Positions 1-10,525 of a stretch of DNA of 64,000 bases are shown here, one piece after another; position 1 is the stretch's first letter, and each line of letters opens with the position of its first letter. Both the position numbers and the translations under genes were made by a program. Source of the stretch: Buxus sempervirens (lineage: Eukaryota; Streptophyta; Magnoliopsida; Buxales; Buxaceae). The notes below the pieces were generated by a model. That model had not been told where the DNA came from. It did not search any database and saw only the letters and a program-made list of their open reading frames with translations. The stretch spans positions 17,168,858 through 17,232,857 of the forward strand of contig OX387190.1 in NCBI GenBank assembly GCA_947561395.2, given 5' to 3'.

Positions 1-41
1 TCAGGTGCTGGTTTGCATTGACCCAGGTTTAGGGCATTACA
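1..41 (+). mobile_element. 3' end of a truncated gypsy-type LTR
   Basis: The first 41 bases match the last bases of the solo LTR that ends at 27958. Both carry a GGTGC/GGTGCC tract, then TTTGCA-TGACCC, then an ending in TTACA. The rest of this LTR lies outside the window. No primer binding site follows, so it is a solo LTR, a 3' LTR, or a fragment. Confidence 0.6.
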
Positions 42-567
42 AATTGCATGAGTAGGCAATTTCTGTTCCAATTTAGCTTGACTGTCGAGTCCTTCAGTGC
101 CACCAAGATCTCACCACCAGATGTACTAATCTTGGCTTCATGACATAACCACCGGCATCATCCTTCGACGCCCCATCTCTTTTAGCAATTGCGACTCCTC
201 CTCTTTGGTCATCGTCATATAGCATCGCCCTTCCATAGCCCTTGGCTTTGGATCTCAACCAACCATTGCTTGGGTTGAAGAGAATTTTTGTTTTTTTTTC
301 TTCTCATCTAGTTGTTAGATAAAATGTGGAGTAGGGTTTGCCATCGTATGCTAAATGGGGTTAATTTGTTCAACTTGGTAGTCTTGAAATGTGGTTTGTA
401 TTGAGTTTGATCATCCCATTAATTATCTTAAGTTCTATAACAAATAAAATACTTCTGTACGTTTGGGAGATACACTGTCTGCATTCTATTGGTGCCAATA
501 TGTTACTTTAGGAAAAAATTCACTATGTGCTCTACCATTTCATCTCAGCATTGTTGTTGGTTGTTTG
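42..567. other. Intervening sequence without recognised gene
   Basis: No long ORF and no known domain are visible. On the minus strand, about 290 to 60 reads open for roughly 70 codons in a mixed-composition frame, which could be a decayed gene or retroelement fragment, but I do not recognise the protein. It could be host DNA or the interior of the element whose LTR ends at base 41. The last five bases, GTTTG at 563-567, could be one half of a target duplication for the LTR that starts at 568. Confidence 0.35.
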
Positions 568-904
568 TGTAAGGACCCAAATTTTGATCAAACCAAAAAA
601 TGTGCTAAAAACAGCAAAACCTCGAAACAAGTCTGAACCTTAAGGAGCAAGAAATGTCTTTTTTGTCTAAGCTTGAATTGATCACCATACCCTATGCCAA
701 TGGATAGGAAATCCCAATACGGTTCCAACACAACTAAGTTTGTGTGAATTAGAGTCTAGATAAAGAAGTTATGGTCAAAACACTCTCAAGGGCAAAATTG
801 TAATTAAATGTAGAAAACTGGCCACGTGGCAAATGTGCAAACCACGCTTGCCAAGTGGCAAATTAAAGTGCGAAAAGACAAAATAGGGAAATGACAAAAC
901 ACTA

Positions 905-1105
905 GAAAATATCTTGATTTCTCTCATTAATGAGAAATCATGAATGGGATTTCTCTTATTAATGAGAGATCATAAGAGATCTCTCATTAATGAGAGACCA
1001 TGAATGAGATTACTCTCATTAATGAAAGATCATGGATAAGATTTCTCTCATTAATGAGAGAACATGGAGGAGATTTTTCTCATTAATGAGAGATCATGAG
1101 AGAAA
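905..1105. repeat. Array of 16-bp palindromes CTCTCATTAATGAGAG
   Basis: About six copies of a perfect or near-perfect palindrome recur every ~30-35 bp, with a further partial pair at 1170-1210. The linkers read like 'ATCATGAATGAGATT'. A CACGTGGCAAATG-type segment lies on each side (about 811-870 and 1106-1160), so the array is bracketed by a direct repeat of about 60 bp. It sits directly upstream of the TATA box of LTR G. Confidence 0.9.
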
Positions 1106-1230
1106 ACTGGCCACATGGCAAATATGTGAACCACGTTTGCCAAGTGGCAAATTAAAGGACAAAACACAAATATCAATGAGAGATCATGTTTGAGATTTCT
1201 CTCATTAATAAGACCTCTCCTAACTTCACT

Positions 1231-1237
1231 TATAAAT
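1231..1237 (+). promoter_or_regulatory. TATA box of LTR G
   Basis: TATAAATAGG lies in an otherwise C/T-rich stretch, with a pyrimidine-rich presumed 5' leader following. Position and context match the TATA boxes of the other LTRs in the window. Confidence 0.7.
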
Positions 1238-2403
1238 AGGACCCTCCTCTCCACCTCCCAACATGCACATAGGCCCCCTCTCCAAGACCCCTCCCGGCCC
1301 CCCCCCCCCCCAACCTCTCTCAACACACTCTCCAAGACCTCTCTCCCTAACCCTTCTCCCCCTCCTCTAACCACCTCAAAGTACCACCAAACTCCTCCGA
1401 ACAGCCTTCTAACCTCTTCCAAACACTCTCAAATCACCATTAAATCACACCCTTTCTTCATCCTAACCAAGAAGGAAGCCAAAGAAGAGCACTTGGGAGT
1501 TGAAGGGAGGTGTTCCAAGCTGCTATCTACACTTCAAGAGACCCTCAAGTGACACCAAGAGGACTTTCCCCTCCAAGGTGAGCCTCCTCTACACTTTTTA
1601 TGTAAAAAAATATATTGATTTTATGGTAATATGAGCATGTTTAGAAGTTTGTGCCATGAGACTCATGCCTCCTTTGATGCTTCCCTTCTCTTCTTCTCTT
1701 CTTTTCATGTTCTACCACTTTTTCCTTAAGGAAGAACTCCCATGGTAAGGGGAAGTGTTCGAAATCAAGAGGGGGAGGAGGAGAGACCATGGTAGTTTAC
1801 TTAGGGTCTCACCTTAATGCCACTTCACATGTTTATTTTCATTATTTAAAGGAGAGCATGTTCTCCTCCCTCCCTATGTCTAATGTATCCTTTTAAACCC
1901 CCATTACCTTTCTTATATTTGATTATATTCTTAGTTTGCATTCTAACATTATTTATTTCATGTGATGTGATTATATGAGTTTATTGTCTTGCATGTGCAC
2001 GAAGGCATGATTCACACCACACCATAAGGGTTCCATGCTTATTCCCTTTTCTTGCTTTTGAATGACTCTTCATAATCCATAGAAACATGCTAAGCACCTT
2101 ACCTCTACATGAAGTCTCATTTACAATCATGATAGGTTCCCTTCTTCTCCCTTTTAATCATTTTAACCACATCCATGTACACTCCATGTTAAGGACATAC
2201 TCACATAGCCTTTCTTCATGCTTGTAATCTTAAAATACCTCATCTTAAATGTGCTGATTTCGTGTTTTGCTTGGGTATGCATCATGGTGTGGCCGAATTG
2301 GACTAAAGAGGAAGACCTTTTGGGTCCCTCACCTTCTTCTTCGAATGTGGAAGTTGAGCAACCTCTAGTACACAGTAATGAGGCACTTTTGACCTCTTTA
2401 TGG

Positions 2404-3164
2404 CAGGGGCGGCTCAAAGGAGTAGGCCACTAAGGCCACTGCCTAAGGCCTCCCCAACTATGAAGGCCCCTACTAAGGCAAATATTTTTTTTTGGTGGAT
2501 CCCATTCCTCACTAAGGCTACAGCTTAAGGAGTAAAGCCCCCCATTTTTTAAACTTTTTTCTTTATTACCGTTATTATATATTAACATTATTATTTACAT
2601 TGTTTTGTTTGATTTTTTTCCTTTATTAATTACCGTTATTACGAACATGTGCAACAAACAAAGTCAATTACTTTCTTAAATAGATTACTTTCTCTCTCTT
2701 GCTTTTTAAAGAAACCGGTTACTTTCTCTCTCTCGTTTTTTAAAAAAATAAAAGGAGGCTTAGGTTTTCTATCTTTTGTGAAAAACAAACACCCATCTTC
2801 TTTCCTTATTTTCTTTTGAAATCAAAGAGTGACATTGCTATTGAGTTTGCCTTCAGACCAATATTTGAGTGCACGTTACCGATTTACCAAAAGAGGTCTC
2901 TGACTGTTGAATGCTGGAAGCCAAGGTGTTGTTACCCATGCATTGAGACAAAGTACCAATAAGGGCACTAATTGCTTTACAATTGAGCAATTTTATCTAT
3001 TGAAAATGATTTATTGGCTAAACTTGAATACAAAGTTTAATAATTAATTTTGCATTTAAAAAGGCAAGAAATAAATTTATGGTTTAATATTAAACTTTTT
3101 TTAATTAAAAGGCCTCATTTTTATGACATTGCCTAAGGCCCCCAAAACGTTTGAGCTGCCCTTG
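2404..3164. mobile_element. Non-autonomous hAT-like DNA element in LTR G
   Basis: The 14-bp ends are inverted: CAGGGGCGGCTCAA at the left and TTGAGCTGCCCTTG at the right, which reverse-complements to CAAGGGCAGCTCAA. Flanking 8-mers CTTTATGG (2396-2403) and CTTTAAGC (3165-3172) match at 6 of 8 positions, fitting a decayed 8-bp hAT target duplication. CAGGGGCGG termini are known from Tip100-type hAT elements. The 761-bp interior is AT-rich. 'CCTAAGGCC' motifs lie near both ends, and I see no transposase ORF. Confidence 0.75.
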
Positions 3165-3829
3165 CTTTAAGCTCCAGGGATTTCACTCCAAAAGTGGAGG
3201 AAAAGGCCCCTAGCCTCTATCTCCTCTCCCTTGGTCTAAAATCAAACTTAATTAAACTAATAAATCCAACAGGGTTTTTGGGTCATCCCATAACCCAAGA
3301 TGGGCCTTGGGCCTAGTGGACCCAAATTGAACACCGATGGGCCTTCCAACGGGGCCCACACTCCAGACCCGGATCACCTGAGCTAAAAAGATAAAATCAA
3401 AATAAAGGGACCTACACCATACATGTGGTCCCACCAAGACTTAATCAAATGAGCATGTTGGAATAGGATGGGTGAGATAAAAGTGAGTTGACTCAATTCA
3501 AGATTAACCAAGGATAACCCATGGGACCTGTCACCCGATGGGGCAAACTGGGGTGTCTACGAACTTCCCCAAACCGTAACTGGGCACTTTCTCAGAATTT
3601 CGATGCGCAGAGCACCCAGTAGAAAACCTTTTAGTCATCCAGGTGTCTGCTTGCACCCCATCAGGCAATGGCGACTCCCCGAATCCCTTTTATCCAAAAT
3701 CCGATATCCCGATCCTGGAAGCGTATGATCCTTCACGGTTTCACTGGAGAGTGCACCGGGTATTTCCAGAAAGGAAGGTGATCACATCACCGTCCCCCAC
3801 GTGAGCCGCGGATTGACGCGCATACAGTC

Positions 3830-3847
3830 TGGCTATTCCATTGGGGA
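3830..3847 (+). other. Degenerate primer binding site of element G
   Basis: TGGCTATTCCATTGGGGA starts three bases after the LTR end. It differs by a few bases from the TGGCGACTCCACTGGGGA of element 2. Ogre elements are reported to prime from tRNA-Arg; I did not test complementarity here. Confidence 0.6.
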
Positions 3848-4815
3848 CTACCCAACCCAGTTGGGTCCTGGTTAACCAAATTTTGTTGGCCTAAAGAAAG
3901 GCTCTACCTTTTTTAGTAGTGCGGAAGATATGTAAACATGCATGTCTAGGAAAGTTCTGTCACAAAGGAGTTTAATCGCCTAGGGAGACTGGAACTTAAG
4001 CGGGACCATTCGTGGCCCCTCCACCCTCTTAGGAAATTTCCTAGTGCATTTTGTTGCATACTCACTTCCCTACCTCACTATATAAGGCCGAGTCGACTCA
4101 GCTCACCTGGTCTAGTGCACCGCACTCAACCACTTGCACACATGTGCACTCATGCACACTATGGTTTATTTACATGCTTTGATATGAACTACGTGGGGTG
4201 ACATGCACGAGGGATCCCGCGTGCGTGATCTGAATCAAATGAGATCTATGACATGCTTTTAATCCTACAGCCCTAGATCTCTCTAGCAGCCACCCTTCTT
4301 TTACCTATAAAAAAATTTCAGGATGGTATTAGCCTCATGCGCCTCTGGCTTGACGGGGAAAGCAAGGTAAAACATCCCTCCAGGTTCCTAGATTCCTATA
4401 GCACCATTGGTTTCTTGCCATGGTACGCGAAGGTCTTAGACTTGGCTCATACCCTTGTAGGCGTATGTCTCGTGCTGGGTACCCTTTGTCATACACTACA
4501 TCTCTGATACACACTCTTTTGTGATGAATGATGAATTAAGAGGAGTAAAATCAATCTAAAACTCAAGAGTCCATCAGGGGCAACAACCTTGACTCCTTTT
4601 GCGTTATTTGAGTGGACCCTAGACTCGGGGCTACCTCAGCCCTAAATTAGGAAGCCAACCTAACTTTGATCAGGGGTACCACCCCAAATCCATGCATTGA
4701 GTCCTGAGAGCCGTGGGCCTTGACCCATTGAGTCTGAAGGAAGCACACTAAATTTAGATCAGCTTTAAGCAGATGAAAGTTGGCCAGATCAGAAAAGCAA
4801 GCCTCATCAGAGCAG
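3848..4815 (+). mobile_element. Truncated untranslated leader of element G
   Basis: This matches, block by block, the leaders at 29357-30660 and 53191-54229. Shared pieces include 'GTGGGGTGACA', 'TCTCTAGCAGCC', 'GGGGAAAGCA', 'CTACCTCAGC' and 'GCAGATGAAAG'. It stops near 4815, where the similarity switches to the reverse complement of an Ogre LTR end. No ORF1 or gag follows, so everything downstream of the leader is missing here. Confidence 0.7.
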
Positions 4816-5469
4816 GGCCTGGTCTATGGCTTTTTAGAGATTCGGGCAAGTTCTCGGTTACGTCCGGAGAAGTCCAAAGACACCCCGGCCCGCCCCGTCG
4901 ATTTGACGGGTCCCTCGGGTCTCCCTGGTTTTGAGTCAACTATCTCACCCTGTCCTAATCCAGCATGCATACTTTATTTGGGCTGAGTGGGGGCCTCAGA
5001 AGGTATAGTTTCCATTTTACTTAATTTTATCTTCTTTATCCTTTAAATGAAGTGAATCGGGTATGGGCCCCGTTGGAAGGCCCATGGGAATGCCAAGTTG
5101 GGCTTGAGCCCATGGCCCAATCAGGGTTATTGGGTAACCCTATTTGGATTTGGTTGTTTCGATTTAATGGTTAATTAAAACATGCAAGTTAATTAAGTGT
5201 GTTGAGGCTTTTAGGGCCCAAAGGGCTCGGTCTTGGCCCATGAGCAATTAATCGGGTGGCCTTGGGCCCATTTGTCAAATGGACCCTGGTATGGGTCGGA
5301 CTAAATGCGGGCCCCGTTGGAAGGCCCACAAAGCCTTGGTGGGCCCAAATAGGCCCACTATCTCAAAATGGGCTTGGGTCAACCCCAAAACCCAATAGGA
5401 TCAGACTGCATCGAAACGGGTCAGATTGGGTCCAACCGGATCAAATAAAATTGATTTTTTAATTAATTA

Positions 5470-5590
5470 CGAAATTTGACCGCATATGCAATGCGGACTG
5501 TGCAGAACTGCAGATCGAATGCGGTTCTAGCCTGTCCGCATATGAAATGCAGTCAAGCCCGAACCGCGCTGAATATGCGATTCGGCCCGA
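5470..5590. repeat. Distal palindrome array of LTR H (CCGCAT...ATGCGG)
   Basis: Several imperfect palindromes built on CCGCATATGCAATGCGG recur, with related GAATGCGGTTC and CCGCATATGAAATGC. The same CCGCAT/ATGCGG motif forms the long hairpin at 6950-6994 upstream of this LTR's TATA box, about 1.3 kb away. Confidence 0.7.
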
Positions 5591-6845
5591 ATTCCGAAAA
5601 ATGGCCAAAAATCAACAAGGTCTGGTTCACCTGGTTCCCATGGTGGTTCGCGACCTGCTGTCGGCTCCGAAGCATGCTTACAATGGCATTGATGCCCACT
5701 TTTGGCTCAAACTTCTCATTTCTTGGTGTTTCTTAGACTGGAAGTAAAAGAAGCAATGATCCTTCTCCTTCCCTCCATTAGCAATGAGAGAGGACCCCAA
5801 AGGTCATGGCCAAGATCTAGTTGACCAATCCATTCACATTCCCAACCAAGCAGTTCTTATGAGAAAAGGAAACATTCAAGCTAACATATAACAGTAAACA
5901 TACATGTGAGGGATAATGGTAGCACCCTGAGGGATTTGTGTGTGTGTGATGATGTTAAGAAACAACTACCAGATTTCCGAGAGTGCCTTGAGACCCAGTT
6001 GACACCAGAAATGGTGCTATATATCAACACATGCGACGCACAAGAAATGATCAGAAGAAGCCTTGCGTGCCTCCTACTTATGCCAAAATAAAGGAGTGTG
6101 TGTGTGCATACATGAGGCTAACATGCATACTTTAAGGATGAACCAAACAACACACTCTATATTTTCATGCAAGGCAATCAAAAGGACATGGAACCTATGA
6201 TATGAACATGTAGGCGTAAGACATCAACAAAAGAAGGGAAAGAGGGATTAGAGATTAAGGATACAACCATGATATGAAGGATGACGGACCCCTCCTGATA
6301 AAAAAGAGTATTAACAAAAGCAATTAAACAGGATTTATTTGGACGATATTTCTTTAGTATTTTGCCAACATAACTCTCCTATCACCCTTCGAATGGGATC
6401 TTCCTCCCACACCATGGGGAGTCCAGTACCATGTACAGAAGTATCAAATGGTGAGAAACAAGTGGTAACTGATAAGCAATAGATTATTCAATAGTAAGAG
6501 AACCAAAAAACTTCATATTAATATTTATCAAAAAAAGGAAAAAAAGAAAGAAAGTAACATATGTGTATACCTTGCTTTTACCTTCACTTATGATGATGTT
6601 GTGATCCCCCAACTGGTGAGAACAGTAGCTTGGGAGGTCCTCCTTGGCTTCAAGAAGGGTCTCTTTCAATTTTCAAAGGGGTTGAAAGGATGAGAAAAGG
6701 TGAACAAGATAGGCTAAGAAGGGTAAAATGGGAATAAGTGAGGGTTTTGGAGAATGAAGTAGGGTGGAGGGGATTGCTGTATGCGGGAAACAAAGTGGGG
6801 ATGAAGTGGAGGGGCCAACCTTAAGCCATGGGGGCTGGGGCCCTC

Positions 6846-6852
6846 TTTTATA
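6846..6852 (-). promoter_or_regulatory. TATA box of LTR H
   Basis: CCTATAAAAG on the minus strand. A splice-donor-like CAAG|GTATAC follows about 280 bp downstream (GT at 6570-6569), the same spacing as in the main Ogre LTRs. Confidence 0.65.
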
Positions 6853-6949
6853 GGCAAAAAATTCAAAACCGCACTTAAAGTTCGGTCGCGCCGCCCATGT
6901 GCGCAAATCTTCACGAATCTTCTAGCTATCGCCGAAGATAAGATTTGAT

Positions 6950-6994
6950 CCGCATTTAAAGTGCGGTTTGGCCTAAACCGCACTTTAAATGCGG
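6950..6994. repeat. Perfect 20-bp-arm hairpin upstream of the LTR H TATA box
   Basis: The arm 6950-6969 (CCGCATTTAAAGTGCGG plus TTT) is the exact reverse complement of 6975-6994, separated by GGCCT. A partial extra copy, ACCGCACTTAAAG, lies near 6865. In the LTR's own orientation it is about 100 bp upstream of the TATA box. Confidence 0.95.
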
Positions 6995-7695
6995 ACGCGC
7001 ACGTTTTTAAAATGTGTGATTTCAAACCACTTTTCTAATTTCATTTATAATTTGGATTCTGTCCGATTTATTGATTATTTTAATATAAAAAAATCAAGAT
7101 ATTTTTTTATAAAAAGATTATTTTATTTCCAATATTTATTTGTTTCAACTTTTTCAGCTCTTTTGCCACGCGGTAGTTTTCCTGAAACTTTGACCAGCCG
7201 TAACTTTTCCGTCTGATCTATGATTTTTGCAAACTTAGTGGCATTGGACTCAGGTCGAGATTCCTTATCCATTGAGCTAAAGTTTGGTGGCAAATTCGGG
7301 TTTTTTAGCAGAAGTGCAAAACTGCTCCCCGAAATGCAGTTTTGCTCATATCTTACTCTTCGGAACTCCGATTCCAGCAAACTCAGTTGCGTTGGAATCG
7401 TGTTGAGATCCTTTATCCAATGGGATCAAGTTAGGCAGTTGAATTGGGCTTGAGCAAAGTGGCAATTTCTGCTCCCCGCAAGTTTGATGAGCTCATAACT
7501 TCTTCATTCGGACTCCGATTTGCGCAAACTCAGTTGCGTTGGAATCGTGCCGGAATTCCCTATCAATTGAGAGGAAGTTTGATGGTCAATTTTCACTGGA
7601 TCAAAAAGTCAACTTTTTGACCCCTCTAGGTTTGACTTTTCAATTTCAACTTTTATTTTTAGCGTTTTTGGGGGTGCAAAAATCAGGTGCTAACA

Positions 7696-9998
7696 GCTAC
7701 CCCTTTTTGCCGGAGTCACCTTGGGGATGAACGGCAAAGAAGAAAAAGAACCTTATTTTTGCGCCTTGCATTTATGTCGACATGGTCGACGAGCTCAATC
7801 TTTAAGTTATTTTCAGTGAAAGGAAAGTACTCAATGATTGAGTGTCACTTCCTGGCTTTGAAGCCTTCTTACCCTTTCTGGGTTTCAGTAGGTCATCTCC
7901 TTAGCTTTTAGTTTATGTTTTGAAAAAGGAGATAAGATTGGATTTGAGCTCATCAGCCTGTTTCGGTGTTGATGCAAGACACTCGATAATGTTCTTTCTT
8001 CTCATTTGTTCCATTAAAGCTTTTTTGGTGATTTCAGCTTTGATTTCTTCTGCTCTTCTTTTAGATTTGGGACTTATTAGAGTTTTTTTTTCAACAATTT
8101 GGCCAGACTAAGGTTGGGGACTGGGAGTGAGGGTAAGAGGATGGGAGAAGGCTCTCTCGTTGCTGTCCACTATCTTGGGAGACCACGCACACCTACTCTA
8201 TCCTATTCTATTTACAAAAGTGGAAAATCAAAAATTACAAACAGGGGCAAATTCGCCCATTGTTCCTTAGCCTTACACTTTCTTCAAGTCTTGGAGGCGC
8301 AGGGACCCTTTTTTGTAATGAGGCTTTGGAACAACTTCACTGGGGATTGAGGAGGAGCCCCTTCCTCTTCTTTTCTGTTCACATCTGTTTTGCTTCTCTG
8401 CATCAGGTGCCAGTTCGGTCTGCAAAGTCTGCCTGGGATCTAGGGACTCTTCTTTATAACTTTCTAGAATGGCCCTCTCCCAGGGAAAGAAATTACACTG
8501 AGGATATAATGCAAAACTTTGCTGGGAATTGACATGACTTGGTACTGGATTAGGCAACTCCGTGGGGATCTGAAGGGCTACAATGGCAGTACTCTTCGGG
8601 AGACTTGAGCATTTCCCTGGGGTGAACAGATTTGTTGGGGGATGAGATGGTCCTCTGTGGCACTTCTGATCAAGCTACTCCATGGGGAGATAATGGGTTA
8701 CCACTTGAGTTGAAGTGACTCCCTGGGAATTGCTATGATACCTCCTTTTACTTTTGAAGTTCTGCTGAGGATTTCATGAGGGGATATCATATGCTTCCAG
8801 GAATCTGGGGAGTTTTTGGATATTCTCTTTCCATTGAGCTCCACTGGGGATTATGAGAGAGGGATCTCCGCTATGGATTAGAAGAAAGAGCATCCGTTTC
8901 CTTCCTCAAAATACCTCTCTTGTGTTTGTTACATGCCTAATTATTTCCCTATTTGAACCTATGAGGAAAAAAGAAACAAAATGTTAGCTATCGATCCACT
9001 AGGGAATACACACAAGGTTTGATTTTTCTCTTTTTTGATTTCTTTTGAGCCCTTTACTCATCACAGACGGAAATTGCAATTGTTAAGGTAATGAACTCCT
9101 CTTCAGAGATTAGCAGCACTACTGGGGGATTCAGAAATAGTTAAACAGAACAATTACAAAAGAACACAGATGTGGCAATGTGTGCTAGGGTTTGCATTTG
9201 TCACAACGGTCAGTCCTTAAACCAGACAAGACTTAGTGTGCTTGGTAATTTTTTTTTGCAACATTGTCATCACGGGCCAATGTGAAATGCTGATTCAAAT
9301 GTAGCCTGTCAGTCTGGGCCCTTCAAATTACCTTTCTGTCCTTACTCAGTGCACTACTCCTCCTTTCTCTGTTCTCTCTGCAGGCTTTCTTCTGTCCAAT
9401 CAAGGTGTGACCAACTCTCCATATCTTTTTTTTTACGACTCACGACTGACCCTTTTTGCGCACAATGCCATTTTTTCAGGTTTTTACCGTGTCCTAATTT
9501 TTGTAGGGAATGCAGAATTCCATCATCACCAACAAACATGGATTTGACTATTTCTCCCAAGATCATTCTTTTTGGGATCTGAGAGGTCTTAGAGATAGGA
9601 CGAAATGTAGGCTTGGTTTGGGGTTTGAAAGAAAGGTAAGTGGCTCAAAAAGGTTTTAACATTTTGGTTTGCACAGTGCTCTACTTTGTTGTTGGGACTT
9701 ACATCCTAGCTTATTTCCCTTATGGGTTTCACATTTTCCCTTTTCTTCTGTCTTCACTTTTCTTTGTAATCGCTTTTCACAATTTTTCTTTTTGGCAACT
9801 TTTCTTTCTTCTTCTTTTTGTTTTTTGTTTTTTTGTTTTTTTGTTTTTTTGTTTTTTTTCCATTTTTTGGGGTCAAGAATGCCCAGTTCGTTGTGTAGAA
9901 CACATGGGCAGGGTTGAAAAGAAATATTAAAGGCTTAAAAGTGTCCAACAAGGGGAGGATTTTTAGGTATTTGGAAGGATTTACAATCAAGGGAAGAG
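7696..9998 (-). mobile_element. 3' noncoding region of the minus-strand Ogre element
   Basis: It lies between the integrase stop and the 3' LTR. It corresponds to 47971-50138 of the main Ogre: both contain 'CCCCAGTGG'-type repeats near 'AACTCC', 'TTTGTAATTTTTGATTT', GAAGCC-rich tracts, and an A/G-rich tract soon after the pol stop (here 9815-9860, seen as runs of T7-8 with G on the plus strand). I see no ORF likely to be translated; the ORFs that cross it are low-complexity. Confidence 0.65.
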
Positions 9999-10525
9999 TC
10001 AAGAACGGCCTCTCTTCATTTCCCAATTGGAACGATCTAAGGCATAATACAATTTGACTGCATCTGCATTTATTGGCTTAGGAAATATAGCTCCGTCCAT
10101 CTCTTGTAGGATTAAGGTTCCTCTGGACAGAACTTTGTGAACTACGAATGGTCCTTCGTAGTTCGGCTTGAACTTCCCTCTAATGTCTTCTTGGTCCTTC
10201 GTAGTTCGGCTTGAACTTCCCACCTTGAAGCGTTGTGGTATTACTTTCTTATTGTAAGTTTGTGCTACTCTCTGCTGATAAAGTTGGCCATGGCATAAAG
10301 CCTTGATTCGCTTTTCATCAAGGAACTGCAGCTGGTCAAATCTTGATTCTTCCCACTCAACGTCATCAATCTCTGTCTCCTTCAGAATTTTGAGTGAAGG
10401 AATCTGTACTTCCACAGGAAGGACTGCTTCCATTCCGTATACAACGGAGAAGGGAGTTGCCCTAGTTGATGTCCTGATCGATGTCCGATACTCATGCAGG
10501 GCGTAAGGCAACTTCTCATGCCAAT
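9999..10525 (-). pseudogene. Integrase C-terminal fragment, Tat/Ogre lineage
   Basis: The minus-strand reading frame covers the end of the integrase core (LPYALHEYRTSIRTSTRATP, then PFSVVYGMEAVLPVEV), followed by the linker DVEWEESRFDQLQ and the tail GKFKPNYEGPF ... DGAIFPKPINADAVKLYYA. In an intact element this enzyme would join retroelement cDNA to host DNA. The tail closely matches the main Ogre integrase tail at 47645-47970, so the two are sister families. The upstream part is cut at 10525/10526, in an NWHEK motif, by the LTR of element 2. A 30-bp duplication (10149-10178 and 10192-10221) replaces the expected 'LVLKRI' segment, so the protein is altered as well as truncated. Confidence 0.88.

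Larger units (their letters stand above)
568..3826 (+). mobile_element. Ogre-type 5' LTR ('LTR G'), split by a hAT-like insertion
   Basis: It begins TGTAAGGACC and ends ...GCATACA just before a primer-site-like sequence, so it has the TG...CA form of an LTR. Without the 769 bp of hAT element plus duplicated flank it is about 2.5 kb. U3 holds palindromic repeats and a TATA box at 1231. U5 holds the block rich in GGCCCA/TGGGCC (about 3280-3560) and the 'TGCACCCCATCAGGC' block shared with the other Ogre LTRs in the window. A clean splice-donor-like AAG|GTGAG lies at 1578. The partner 3' LTR is not in the window. Confidence 0.75.
4815..7695 (-). mobile_element. Minus-strand Ogre 3' LTR ('LTR H')
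   Basis: Read on the minus strand it starts TGTTAGCACCTGATTTTTGC at 7695, directly after a purine-rich tract (GGCAAAAAGGGGTAGC, 7696-7711). It carries two copies of the ~140-bp 'ACTCCGATT' unit (7374, 7512), a TATA box at 6852, the 'CCAACGGGGCCCAT' block near 5070 and the 'GGACTTCTCCGG' U5 block near 4870. The last 100-150 bases of U5 are missing where it meets element G. It is the 3' LTR of the integrase-bearing element at 9999-10525. Confidence 0.75.

Noticed and set aside
1051..1552. Overlapping 120-codon frames on opposite strands
   Set aside because: They lie in the C/T-rich transcript leader of LTR G, are low-complexity and have no homologous feature.
5906..6091. Small ORF MRDNGSTLRDLC
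   Set aside because: Lies antisense within LTR H; no relative in the other LTRs and no domain.
9640..10026. Hydrophobic 80-95-codon frames (F/L-rich) resembling membrane proteins
   Set aside because: They arise from T-rich tracts (TTTTTTTG runs) after the integrase stop; the antisense is a K-rich low-complexity frame.
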